From contig JAPOOQ010000063.1 of the NCBI GenBank assembly GCA_026713345.1, positions 1 through 6,963 on the forward strand: a DNA stretch of 6,963 nt. Direction: 5' to 3'. The notes beneath the pieces are model-generated. The model ran no database searches, was not told the DNA's origin, and saw only the letters and a list, made by a program, of their open reading frames with translations. Of the stretch, positions 1 to 6,790 are shown piece by piece (positions within the stretch are counted from its first letter, which is position 1; each line of letters starts with the position of its first letter). The position numbers and the translations under genes are program-made. The stretch is from Gemmatimonadota bacterium (GTDB taxonomy: Bacteria > Gemmatimonadota > Gemmatimonadetes > Longimicrobiales > Gaopeijiaceae).

Positions 1-592
1 CTTCGTGGCCGGCGCGATCTTCTCCGGCGTCGGCCTGGTGATCACGCTGGCCGTGCCGATGCGGAAGTTCTTCGGGCTGGAGAAGTACCTCACGGTGAAG
101 CACTTCGAGGCCATGGCCAAGCTGTGCATGCTCACCAGCGCAATCGTGCTGTACGCGTACATGACCGAGTACTTCCTTGCGTGGTATTCGGGCGAGCCAC
201 CCGAGCGCGGGTCGTTCTGGAACCGCGTCTTCGGCCACTACTGGTGGGCCAACTGGATCATGCTCACCTGCAATGGCCTGGTGCCGCTCATGCTGTGGTT
301 CCGGCGCGTGCGAAGATCGATCTCGGCGCTCTTCGTGATCTCGATCTTCATCAACATCGGGATGTGGTTCGAACGCTACGTGATCATCGTGACGTCGCTG
401 TCCCATGAATACGAGCCGTGGGCCTGGGGCCTGTACCGTCCCTCGATCGTGGAGATGGGAATCCTGATCGGGAGCTTCTGCTGGTTCGGGTTCTGGTTCC
501 TGCTCTTCACGCGCCTGCTGCCGCCGGTGGCGATCGCCGAGATGAAGGAAGTCGTGCCGCCGCCGATGCGGGGCAAGGAGACCGAGTCATGA
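1..592 (+). CDS. actC: ActC, NrfD/PsrC-like membrane subunit of alternative complex III (5' truncated)
   Basis: Integral membrane subunit of the quinol:cytochrome c oxidoreductase ACIII; the NrfD/PsrC family binds quinol and is thought to take part in energy coupling. The window holds only the C-terminal 196 residues; the first whole codon is at position 2 and the frame is open to the left edge. Five hydrophobic helices are visible at about residues 3-19, 37-60, 82-101, 106-131 and 149-171, matching the second half of a ten-helix protein. Family-like stretches include FINIGMWFERY (115-126) and LYRPSIVEMG (144-153), followed by a charged tail. The stop TGA (590-592) lies 16 bases before the actD start. 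The order actC-actD-actE-actF is diagnostic of ACIII rather than of a polysulfide or nitrite reductase. actA and actB are expected upstream, outside the window. The subunit identity is firm; the N-terminus cannot be judged. Confidence 0.93.
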   Translation, partial: FVAGAIFSGVGLVITLAVPMRKFFGLEKYLTVKHFEAMAKLCMLTSAIVLYAYMTEYFLAWYSGEPPERGSFWNRVFGHYWWANWIMLTCNGLVPLMLWFRRVRRSISALFVISIFINIGMWFERYVIIVTSLSHEYEPWAWGLYRPSIVEMGILIGSFCWFGFWFLLFTRLLPPVAIAEMKEVVPPPMRGKETES

Positions 593-612
593 TTCATGAG
601 GCCGTGTCATGA
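589..612 (+). other. 7-codon mini-ORF bridging actC and actD
   Basis: The frame M-I-H-E-A-V-S-stop starts inside an ATGA that overlaps the actC stop (589-592). It ends in a second ATGA that overlaps the actD start (609-612). Both ends lie in a 9-base direct repeat GTCATGATT (586-594 and 606-614). No protein function is proposed. It could pass ribosomes from actC to actD, be a relic of a duplicated start, or be chance. Confidence 0.3.
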
Positions 613-1154
613 TTGGAGCCAGGCGGCGCCAGGGACACCGCGGATTCTTCGCGCTCTTCGAGCACCTCGACTCGACGATCGACGCCTGCAAGGCGCTACG
701 GAAGGCGGGCCACAAGCGGTTCCGCGCCTACGCGCCCCTGCCGGAGCACAACCTCTTGGACGAGGGGCTGGCGCTGAAGCACAGCCCGGTCCGGGTCTTC
801 ACCCTGGCAGGCGCCATGACGGGTGCGGCCACCGGCTTCGCCTTCACGACGTGGACTTCGCTCGACTGGCCGCTCATAACGGGCGGAAAGCCGCTGATGT
901 CGATCCCCGCGTACGTGGTGATCGCCTTCGAGTGCGCGATTCTGTTCGGCGCGCTGTCGACCGTGATCGGCCTGTTCATCAACGCGGGCCTGCCGAACTT
1001 CCGCCCGATGGTGGCCTACCACCCCGCGTGCTCGGACGGCTCCTTCGGGGTGTACGTGACCGCGCCCGCCGCAAAGGCCGACGAACTCAAGGAGCTGCTG
1101 GGCGGATTCGAACCCGCCGAGCTGCGGGAGGATCCGGAGGGGTTCGATGTGTAG
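609..1154 (+). CDS. actD: ActD, DUF3341 membrane subunit of alternative complex III
   Basis: Small membrane-anchored subunit of ACIII with no known cofactor; in solved ACIII structures ActD packs beside the large membrane subunits. The protein has 181 residues, normal for the DUF3341 family. Order: a soluble N-terminal domain with the family-like stretch GFFALFEHLDST (12-23), helix 1 at about 62-83, a short loop with DWPLITGGKP (86-95), helix 2 at about 100-126, then a soluble C-terminal domain that includes FRPMVAYHP (131-139). The ATG at 609 is the first possible start, because an in-frame TGA lies at 597-599. It has a GAGG (598-601) with a 7-base spacer. The stop TAG overlaps a candidate actE start by 8 bases. 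The basic N-terminal run GARRRQGHR (3-11) is unusual before the conserved part. The role is assigned from family and operon position. Confidence 0.92.
   Translation: MIGARRRQGHRGFFALFEHLDSTIDACKALRKAGHKRFRAYAPLPEHNLLDEGLALKHSPVRVFTLAGAMTGAATGFAFTTWTSLDWPLITGGKPLMSIPAYVVIAFECAILFGALSTVIGLFINAGLPNFRPMVAYHPACSDGSFGVYVTAPAAKADELKELLGGFEPAELREDPEGFDV
1136..1140 (+). promoter_or_regulatory. Shine-Dalgarno candidate for the upstream actE start
   Basis: GGAGG at 1136-1140 lies 6 bases before the ATG at 1147, inside the last codons of actD. It is the main reason for choosing 1147 as the actE start. It encodes Pro-Glu-Gly of ActD, so it could also be fortuitous. Confidence 0.45.
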
Positions 1155-1920
1155 GGGCCCGCGGAGGAACCCGCATGAGCGCCGGGAGCGTCGAGGCGCC
1201 GCGTTGGTGAGGCTGGGACGCTTGCGCCGGCCGGGGGCCACGCCGCGCACGACACTGGCGCTGGCCCTGGCGCTCCTGGCCCTCGCGTCCGGCGCCTGCA
1301 CGCCCATGGACGACGCGATGGCGGCGATCTTCGGGCGCAGCATGCGCGACCAGCGTTCCTTCGATCCCTACGAAAACACGCTGATGCCGCCGGAGGGATC
1401 GGTGCCGCTGTCGGCGGGGAACTATGCGGCCGGGCACTTCGATGTGAACGTGGGACAGCCGGAGGGGGCCACGGACGTGCCGCCACCCTTCACGCAGGAG
1501 GACATGACCCAGCGGCCGGAGGTGGTGGACAGCCTGACCAACCCGGTGCCCGTGACGCCCGAGTCCCTGGCGCGCGGCGAACAGATCTACAAGCGCGTCT
1601 GCATCGTCTGCCACGGGCCGGACGGCAACGGAGCGAACGCGTACATCGTCTCCGTCCATCCGGCGCTTCTGGCCCAGAACCTGGGGAACGAGCTCTCGAT
1701 CGGCCGGAGCGACGGCTACATCTACGGAATGATCCGGGTCGGCAGGGCGGTGATGCCGGGCTACGGCCACCAGATCGGCCACTACGACCGCTGGCATGTC
1801 GTGAACTACGTGCGCCAGCTCCAGGGTCAGCTCCCGGAGCCGGGTGAAGAGCAGGAGCCGGGCGAGTCGCCGAGTGGGCCCCAGGCTGGGCCGCCGGACG
1901 CGAACGGGGCGGGCAGGTGA
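1147..1920 (+). CDS. actE: ActE, mono-heme cytochrome c subunit of alternative complex III
   Basis: Periplasm-facing cytochrome c that carries electrons from ACIII towards a soluble carrier or oxidase. Numbering from ATG 1147 (257 residues): an arginine-rich N-region (1-35), a hydrophobic segment (37-48), a likely lipidated Cys51 in L-A-S-G-A-C, the ActE-like SMRDQRSFDPYE (65-76), heme motif C152-I-V-C155-H156, and probable axial Met203 in GRAVMPGYGHQIGHY. The last 30 residues are rich in Pro, Gly and Glu. The start is uncertain. ATG 1147 has a GGAGG but gives a long N-region. GTG 1207 gives a compact signal peptide and 237 residues, and overlaps the stop of an 11-codon mini-ORF. TTG 1204 is also possible. 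Met-loop order and operon position fit ActE rather than ActA, which has several hemes. The final codons carry the ribosome site of actF. Confidence 0.9.
   Translation: MCRGPRRNPHERRERRGAALVRLGRLRRPGATPRTTLALALALLALASGACTPMDDAMAAIFGRSMRDQRSFDPYENTLMPPEGSVPLSAGNYAAGHFDVNVGQPEGATDVPPPFTQEDMTQRPEVVDSLTNPVPVTPESLARGEQIYKRVCIVCHGPDGNGANAYIVSVHPALLAQNLGNELSIGRSDGYIYGMIRVGRAVMPGYGHQIGHYDRWHVVNYVRQLQGQLPEPGEEQEPGESPSGPQAGPPDANGAGR
1175..1210 (+). other. 11-codon mini-ORF ahead of the GTG start candidate of actE
   Basis: The frame reads M-S-A-G-S-V-E-A-P-R-W-stop. Its ATG (1175) follows a GGAGG (1163-1167) with a 7-base spacer, as good a ribosome site as any in the operon. Its TGA (1208-1210) overlaps the in-frame actE GTG (1207-1209) as GTGA, so translation could restart directly at actE. 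It could equally mark a single-base sequencing error that splits the true N-terminus of ActE. No peptide function is claimed. Confidence 0.35.
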
Positions 1921-1924
1921 AGCG

Positions 1925-3226
1925 ATGATGCACCAGCCGATTCCCCGGGAGATCGAACTCCGCCACCTGGATCGCGGCCGCGTCGGAACCATGGTGCTGC
2001 GGCTCATGGTGCTGGTCGGCGCGGTCACCTTCTTCTACACGCTCTTCACCGATCCGGCGCTGGCGTGGAAGTCGTACGTCGTGAACTGGAGCTACTTCAC
2101 CTCGATCGCGCTGGGCGGGATCCTGGTCGCTGTGGTGACCTGGATCGTGAAGGCGAAGTGGAACTGGCCCCTGCGGCGCGTGCACCAGTCGTTCGCGGCG
2201 TACCTGCCCATCGCCTTCGTACTCTTCATCCCGATGCTGTTCAACCTGCGCGAAGACTACTTCCCGTGGATCGAGATGATGGAGTACGACGCCATCGTGC
2301 AGGAGAAGGCGGCGTGGCTGAACATCCCCTTCCTGCTCAGCCGCAACCTGGTGGGGGTGGTGGCGCTGTTCTCGATGGCGCTGGGCTTCGTGTACCTCGC
2401 GCTGCGCCCGGATCTGGGGCGGATCGGGCAGGCGCGGACCGCCGCCGACCGTGACGATCACGCGGGCTCGTGGTGGCGTGATCGCTTCACGCGCGGGTGG
2501 ACGGGGCAGGAGGCCGAGGAGGAGCGCAGCTACCAGCTCATGACCCGGATGGCGCCGGCCTACGTGTTCATCTACGCGGCCGTGATGACGATGCTGGTCT
2601 TCGACTGGTCGATGTCGCTGGAGCCGCACTGGTTCTCGACACTGTACGGCGGCTGGTACTTCATGGGGGCCTTCTGGGGAGGCTTCGCGGCCACCGCGGT
2701 CGCCGCGATCGTCCTCAGGCGGCGCGACACCGTCTTCCGGCAGTACGCGGGCCCGAAGGTGCGGTGGGACCTCGGCAAGCTCGTCTTCGCCTTCGCCGTC
2801 TTCTGGACGTACCTGTTCTGGTCGCAGTACATCGTCATCTGGTACGGCAAGCTGCCCTGGGAGCAGGCCTGGGTGGCCACCCGGCTGGGCGAACCGTGGG
2901 GCGGATTCTCGCTCGCGGTGATCATACTCTGCTTCGTGGTGCCGTTCTTCGGGCTCCTGGGCGTGCGTCCCAAGAAGGAGCCGTCACAGCTCGTCACCAT
3001 CGCCACGGCGGTGCTCTGCGGGATCTGGCTCTGGCACTACATGCTCTTCTTCCCGTCGCTGCACCATGAGGGCGACCCCGCGTTCTCGATCGAGACCCCG
3101 CTGATCGGGCTGATGTTCCTGGGTCTGTTCCTGCTGTCGGTGCGGTGGTTCCTGGCGACCTTCCCGCTCGTGCAGATCTGGCAGCCGCCGGTGGACCCGG
3201 AGCCGATGGAGGCGGAGGGGCAGTAG
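1925..3226 (+). CDS. actF: ActF, second NrfD-like membrane subunit of alternative complex III
   Basis: Large membrane subunit of ACIII, a shorter relative of ActC. From ATG 1925 it has 433 residues. Ten hydrophobic helices can be placed at about 22-42, 55-76, 88-106, 138-160, 210-229, 241-263, 283-306, 326-347, 355-377 and 391-411. Conserved-looking stretches are DWSMSLEPHWFSTLYGG (227-243) and WSQYIVIWYGKLPWE (299-313). A charged cytoplasmic-type loop (161-205) separates helices 4 and 5. The start follows actE by 4 bases. AGGTGA (1915-1920), which includes the actE stop, is the ribosome site, and a second ATG at 1928 gives a better 7-base spacer. The open frame extends upstream to 1844, but that part lies inside actE and reads as basic low-complexity sequence, so it was excluded. 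ActF closes the run; the next gene is convergent. Confidence 0.93.
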   Translation: MMHQPIPREIELRHLDRGRVGTMVLRLMVLVGAVTFFYTLFTDPALAWKSYVVNWSYFTSIALGGILVAVVTWIVKAKWNWPLRRVHQSFAAYLPIAFVLFIPMLFNLREDYFPWIEMMEYDAIVQEKAAWLNIPFLLSRNLVGVVALFSMALGFVYLALRPDLGRIGQARTAADRDDHAGSWWRDRFTRGWTGQEAEEERSYQLMTRMAPAYVFIYAAVMTMLVFDWSMSLEPHWFSTLYGGWYFMGAFWGGFAATAVAAIVLRRRDTVFRQYAGPKVRWDLGKLVFAFAVFWTYLFWSQYIVIWYGKLPWEQAWVATRLGEPWGGFSLAVIILCFVVPFFGLLGVRPKKEPSQLVTIATAVLCGIWLWHYMLFFPSLHHEGDPAFSIETPLIGLMFLGLFLLSVRWFLATFPLVQIWQPPVDPEPMEAEGQ

Positions 3227-3244
3227 GCTGCCACTCGGCGCGGG

Positions 3245-3985
3245 TCAGTCCGCCGGGGGCGCGTCGCCCCGTTCGACCCGGTTTCGCATCTCGTAGCCGA
3301 CGCCGCGCACCAGGCGCGCCTCGTGGGCGTCCAAGGTGGTGCGGCCGAAGATCGTGCGGAGGACGCGCATCACGCTCTCGGGCTTGCGCGCCTTGAAGAA
3401 GTCGATGCTGACGAGGCCGGCTTCGAGCGCGCGGTACATCTCTTCCAGCTCGGCGGCGGAGGCCGGTCCGAGTGAGCGCTTGCCGGTCGGGAGCCGGGGA
3501 GGCGCGCCCGCGCCCGCGAGGAAGAGTTCGTAGGCGACGAGGAGGACCGCCTGGGCCAGGTTCAGCGACGCGTGGGCGGGGCTGGTGGGAATGACGAGGA
3601 CCTCGTGGCAGCGGTCGAGCGCCTCGTTGGAGAGCCCGCGGTCCTCGCGACCGAAGACGATGGCGACCTCGCCGTCACGGGCACGGTCCAGAATGCGCGC
3701 GGCGAGGTCGCGCGGGCGGCGGTAGTTGCGCTGGGCGGTGCGGGGCCGGGCGGAGGTGCCGACCACGCAGGTCGCGCCGGCGAGGGCGTCTTCCAGCGTC
3801 GCGGCGACCCGCGCATTCTCCACGATGTGCCCGGTGCGATGCGCGATCCCCGCGATCCGCCAGGGATCGAACTCGGCCGGGTCGACGAGGGTGAGGCGCT
3901 CGAGCCCCATGTTGGCCATTGCGCGCACGACACCGGCGATGTTGACGAGGTCCTGGGGCTCGTGCAGCACGACTGTGATGTTCAA
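3245..3985 (-). CDS. trmJ: TrmJ-like tRNA 2'-O-methyltransferase (SpoU/TrmH family)
   Basis: Cytosolic SAM-dependent enzyme of the SPOUT class; TrmJ methylates the ribose of residue 32 in some tRNAs. The protein has 246 residues, a usual length for TrmJ. Visible SpoU motifs: motif 1 NIAGVVRAMANMG (15-27, with Arg21), motif 2 VFGREDRGLSNEAL (110-123) and motif 3 IPTSPAHASLNLAQA (132-146), which form the trefoil-knot SAM site. The TrmJ-type C-terminal part RKPESVMRVLRTIF (200-213) with LVRGV (225-229) is present, which favours TrmJ over TrmH or RlmB. The start codon is TTG (3985-3983), supported by a GGGAG 8 bases upstream and by a TTGA overlap with the stop of the preceding MFS gene, suggesting translational coupling. 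The TGA lies 18 bases from the convergent actF stop. Exact tRNA target is inferred from the family only. Confidence 0.88.
   Translation of the reverse strand: MNITVVLHEPQDLVNIAGVVRAMANMGLERLTLVDPAEFDPWRIAGIAHRTGHIVENARVAATLEDALAGATCVVGTSARPRTAQRNYRRPRDLAARILDRARDGEVAIVFGREDRGLSNEALDRCHEVLVIPTSPAHASLNLAQAVLLVAYELFLAGAGAPPRLPTGKRSLGPASAAELEEMYRALEAGLVSIDFFKARKPESVMRVLRTIFGRTTLDAHEARLVRGVGYEMRNRVERGDAPPAD
3256..3270. repeat. Short GC hairpin near the actF/trmJ convergent ends
   Basis: GGGGCG (3256-3261), loop CGT, CGCCCC (3265-3270): a perfect 6-bp stem 30 bases past the actF stop and inside the last codons of trmJ. No T-run follows on either strand, so a classical Rho-independent terminator is not supported. 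It is the only obvious fold at this junction, but such short GC stems are common at this base composition. Confidence 0.3.
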
Positions 3986-5175
3986 CCGCCGGACTCCCGT
4001 GGTTGACGAATCCCGGAGCTGATTGCCGTTGCCACGCCGATCAGGACCGCGCCGGCCAGATACGGCAGGAAGAGACGCACGTCGAAGAAGTAGCCGGCCA
4101 TGGCCGGCCCGATCACCCGCGCGAACGAACCCACGCTCTGTCCCACTCCGAGGACTGCGCCCTGCTGCTCGGGCTCCACCGAGCGCGAAAGGAGCCCGAG
4201 GATGCTCGGGATCGCGCCGCCGTAGCCGATGCCCAGGAGAACCAGGCCGGTGAGCAGCAGCGAGGTTTCCGAGGACAGGCCGATGAGCACGAGGCCGGCC
4301 GCGAAGGGGACCGCGCTGGCGCGCAGGAGCAGGAGTTCGCCGGTGCGGGGGACGACGCGGCGCACGATCCCGCCCTGCACGATTGCCGACACCGCTCCGA
4401 GCAGGCCGAAGAGGATGCCGGCCTCACGGGCCCCCGTGCCGAAGCGTTCGGATGCCAGCGGGGTCAGGGTGGGCTGCAGTGCGGAGAAGGCCATTGTGAT
4501 GCACAGGTAGGTGGCCAGCGTGAGGAGGATCTGGCGGGACCTGGTTACGTGGGCGAGGGCCGCGCGGAGATCGAACCGGGAGGGGGCGGTGGCGCCGCGG
4601 TCGCGCGATTCGGGGAGCCACAGGATGGCGGCCACCGCGTTGACGAGACAGAGGGCGGCGGCAGCGTACCCGGGGACGGTCGGCTCGCCGGGCGAGAGGG
4701 GGGCAAGGACGAGGCCGCCCAGGAGGGGGCCGATCACGAAGCCGAGACCGAAGGCGGCTCCAATCAGGCCCATGTTGCCGGCCCGGCGGTCCGGGGGAGT
4801 CACGTCTGCGATGTACGCCTGCGCCACGGGGATGGTGGAGCCGCCGATTCCGCCGATGATCCGCGACAGAAACAGCATGGCGAGCGAATCGGCCCGTGCG
4901 AAGACGAAGTAGGCGACCGCGCTTCCCAGCAGCCCGAGGATCAGGATCGGACGGCGCCCCACGCGGTCGGAGAGGCGTCCCCAGAGCGGCGCCATCACAA
5001 GCTGGACCAGGGAGTAGACGGCGATCAGAAGGCCCGTCTCGAGCCCCTGGGCGCCGAAGCCCTCCGCGTACAGGGGCAGGATGGGCAGGACGATCCCGAA
5101 ACCGATCAGGTCGACCAGTACCGTCAGAAAGAGGATCCCGAGCCGGTGGCCTCCTCCGCCCGTGCCCCCCCGCAT
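3982..5175 (-). CDS. MFS transporter, DHA1/TetA-like drug or metabolite exporter
   Basis: Inner-membrane proton-driven transporter, probably an exporter. From ATG 5175 it has 397 residues with about twelve helices, normal for the DHA1 group. Signs: helix 1 with an acidic residue in TVLVDLIGFGIVLPILPLY (18-36), motif A G-R-L-S-D-R-V-G-R-R (66-75) between helices 2 and 3, AYIADVTPPDRRAGNMG (120-136), and antiporter motif C ending GFVIGPLLGG (145-154) in helix 5. The substrate cannot be read from sequence; TetA-like family members export tetracycline or other small molecules. A longer reading from GTG 5229 adds 18 polar residues but overlaps tatA by 35 bases, and its GGAGG abuts the GTG with no spacer. 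ATG 5175 leaves a 19-base gap but lacks a clear ribosome site. The TGA overlaps the TTG start of trmJ. Confidence 0.88.
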   Translation of the reverse strand: MRGGTGGGGHRLGILFLTVLVDLIGFGIVLPILPLYAEGFGAQGLETGLLIAVYSLVQLVMAPLWGRLSDRVGRRPILILGLLGSAVAYFVFARADSLAMLFLSRIIGGIGGSTIPVAQAYIADVTPPDRRAGNMGLIGAAFGLGFVIGPLLGGLVLAPLSPGEPTVPGYAAAALCLVNAVAAILWLPESRDRGATAPSRFDLRAALAHVTRSRQILLTLATYLCITMAFSALQPTLTPLASERFGTGAREAGILFGLLGAVSAIVQGGIVRRVVPRTGELLLLRASAVPFAAGLVLIGLSSETSLLLTGLVLLGIGYGGAIPSILGLLSRSVEPEQQGAVLGVGQSVGSFARVIGPAMAGYFFDVRLFLPYLAGAVLIGVATAISSGIRQPRESGG

Positions 5176-5194
5176 CGTCAGTGCGCCAGTGTGG

Positions 5195-5371
5195 TCAGGA
5201 GCGGGGCTCTTCACCCTGGCCGGAGTCACCCTCCGTTCCGGCCTTGAGCGATCCCTTGAAGTTGCGGATGCCGACGCCTATTCCCTTGGCGACCTGCGGG
5301 ATCCGCTTGGCCCCGAAAACCAGGATCAGGGCGAGGAGTATGAGGAGGATTTTCAGGGGACCTATGCCCAT
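5195..5371 (-). CDS. tatA: TatA-family twin-arginine translocase subunit, 58 residues
   Basis: Pore-forming component of the Tat system, which exports folded proteins across the inner membrane. The frame has 58 residues, short even for TatA (about 60-90). It shows the family layout: a short N-terminal membrane helix KILLILLALILVF (7-19), the hinge F19-G20-A-K-R-I-P, the amphipathic helix QVAKGIGVGIRNFKGSLKAG (26-45), and a polar acidic tail ending GEEPRS. Aligning F19-G20 with E. coli F20-G21 places Lys7 at the conserved polar position (Gln8 in E. coli, usually Glu elsewhere), an unusual charge reversal. The ATG (5371-5369) has a GGGAAG about 7 bases upstream. It lies 69 bases after the acyl-CoA dehydrogenase and just before the MFS gene. 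No tatC is in the window. TatA and TatE/TatB cannot be separated with certainty; the hinge and length favour TatA. Confidence 0.9.
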   Translation of the reverse strand: MGIGPLKILLILLALILVFGAKRIPQVAKGIGVGIRNFKGSLKAGTEGDSGQGEEPRS

Positions 5372-5398
5372 GGCGTTTCTTCCCGTCTCCCGGCGCCC

Positions 5399-5435
5399 CG
5401 CGGACGCGCTCGGTGCTCGCGTGGATTCGTCCGCG
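5399..5435. repeat. 8-bp inverted repeat between acyl-CoA dehydrogenase and tatA
   Basis: Arms CGCGGACG (5399-5406) and CGTCCGCG (5428-5435) are perfect complements around a 21-base loop, in the 69-base gap between the acyl-CoA dehydrogenase stop and the tatA start. No T-run follows, so it is not a standard Rho-independent terminator. It may be an mRNA hairpin that separates expression of the two genes, or a protein-binding dyad. Confidence 0.45.
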
Positions 5436-5440
5436 CCCGT

Positions 5441-6604
<1,164 letters not shown>

Positions 6605-6649
6605 TCCGGATGCGCGTCCTGCCCTGCGGGGTGGCGATGCGGGGGCGGT

Positions 6650-6660
6650 TTCCCAGGGAA
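6650..6660. promoter_or_regulatory. Palindrome TTCCCAGGGAA, candidate operator for the acyl-CoA dehydrogenase
   Basis: A perfect 11-base palindrome centred on A6655. On the minus strand it lies immediately downstream of the candidate -10 TACAAT and would cover the expected transcription start, where a bound repressor would block initiation. I cannot name a regulator; it does not match the FadR-type operators I know. Confidence 0.35.
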
Positions 6661-6665
6661 TTGTA
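6660..6665 (-). promoter_or_regulatory. Candidate -10 element for the acyl-CoA dehydrogenase
   Basis: TACAAT read on the minus strand matches five of six bases of TATAAT and sits in a local A/T-rich patch. Transcription would start about 45-50 bases before the ATG at 6604. The -35 at 16-18 bases is poor (for example GAACAT at a 17-base spacer) and there is no extended -10 TG, so an activator or another sigma factor would be needed if this is real. Confidence 0.35.
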
Positions 6666-6728
6666 ATCTAATCGGCCCCGGGATGTTCCGCCCCTGGCAG
6701 GCCAGCAGTCCGTGGATAATTCCCGCGT

Positions 6729-6773
6729 GGCACCGAAGGCGCCGAGTCCGCGAGCGGCGAGGCGCCTGGTGCC
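6729..6773. repeat. Interrupted 6+6 bp inverted repeat upstream of the gcvH promoter
   Basis: Left arm GGCACC-gaa-GGCGCC (6729-6743), right arm GGCGCC-t-GGTGCC (6761-6773), with a 17-base centre that itself contains CCGCGAGCGG. Both 6-bp blocks pair exactly; the internal spacers differ (3 against 1). It ends 17 bases before the gcvH -35. It could be a two-part operator or an RNA hairpin; there is no T-run after it. Confidence 0.55.
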
Positions 6774-6790
6774 CGTGAGTCCCCCGGTTC

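Noticed and set aside
596..1210. Out-of-frame 204-codon reading across actD
   Set aside because: Arg/Gly-rich shadow of actD. Only its last 11 codons, which have their own ATG and ribosome site, are kept as a mini-ORF.
1490..2629. 379-codon open frame on the minus strand across actE and actF
   Set aside because: Arg/His/Pro-rich composition typical of a shadow frame. It spans two recognised genes and their junction.
1..3226. Reading the membrane genes as a polysulfide, nitrite or DMSO reductase module
   Set aside because: ActC, the DUF3341 protein, the mono-heme cytochrome with the ActE layout and a second NrfD-like protein occur together in this order only in alternative complex III operons.
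4003..5247. 414-codon open frame on the plus strand opposite the MFS gene
   Set aside because: It reads as charged, Gly/Glu/Gln/His-rich sequence without domains or hydrophobic order and exactly mirrors a clear membrane transporter. Long antisense frames are expected in GC-rich coding DNA.
6715..6720. GATAAT as a plus-strand -10 element
   Set aside because: No acceptable -35 lies 16-18 bases upstream, and the TTGACG/TTTTAT pair is a much better promoter for gcvH.
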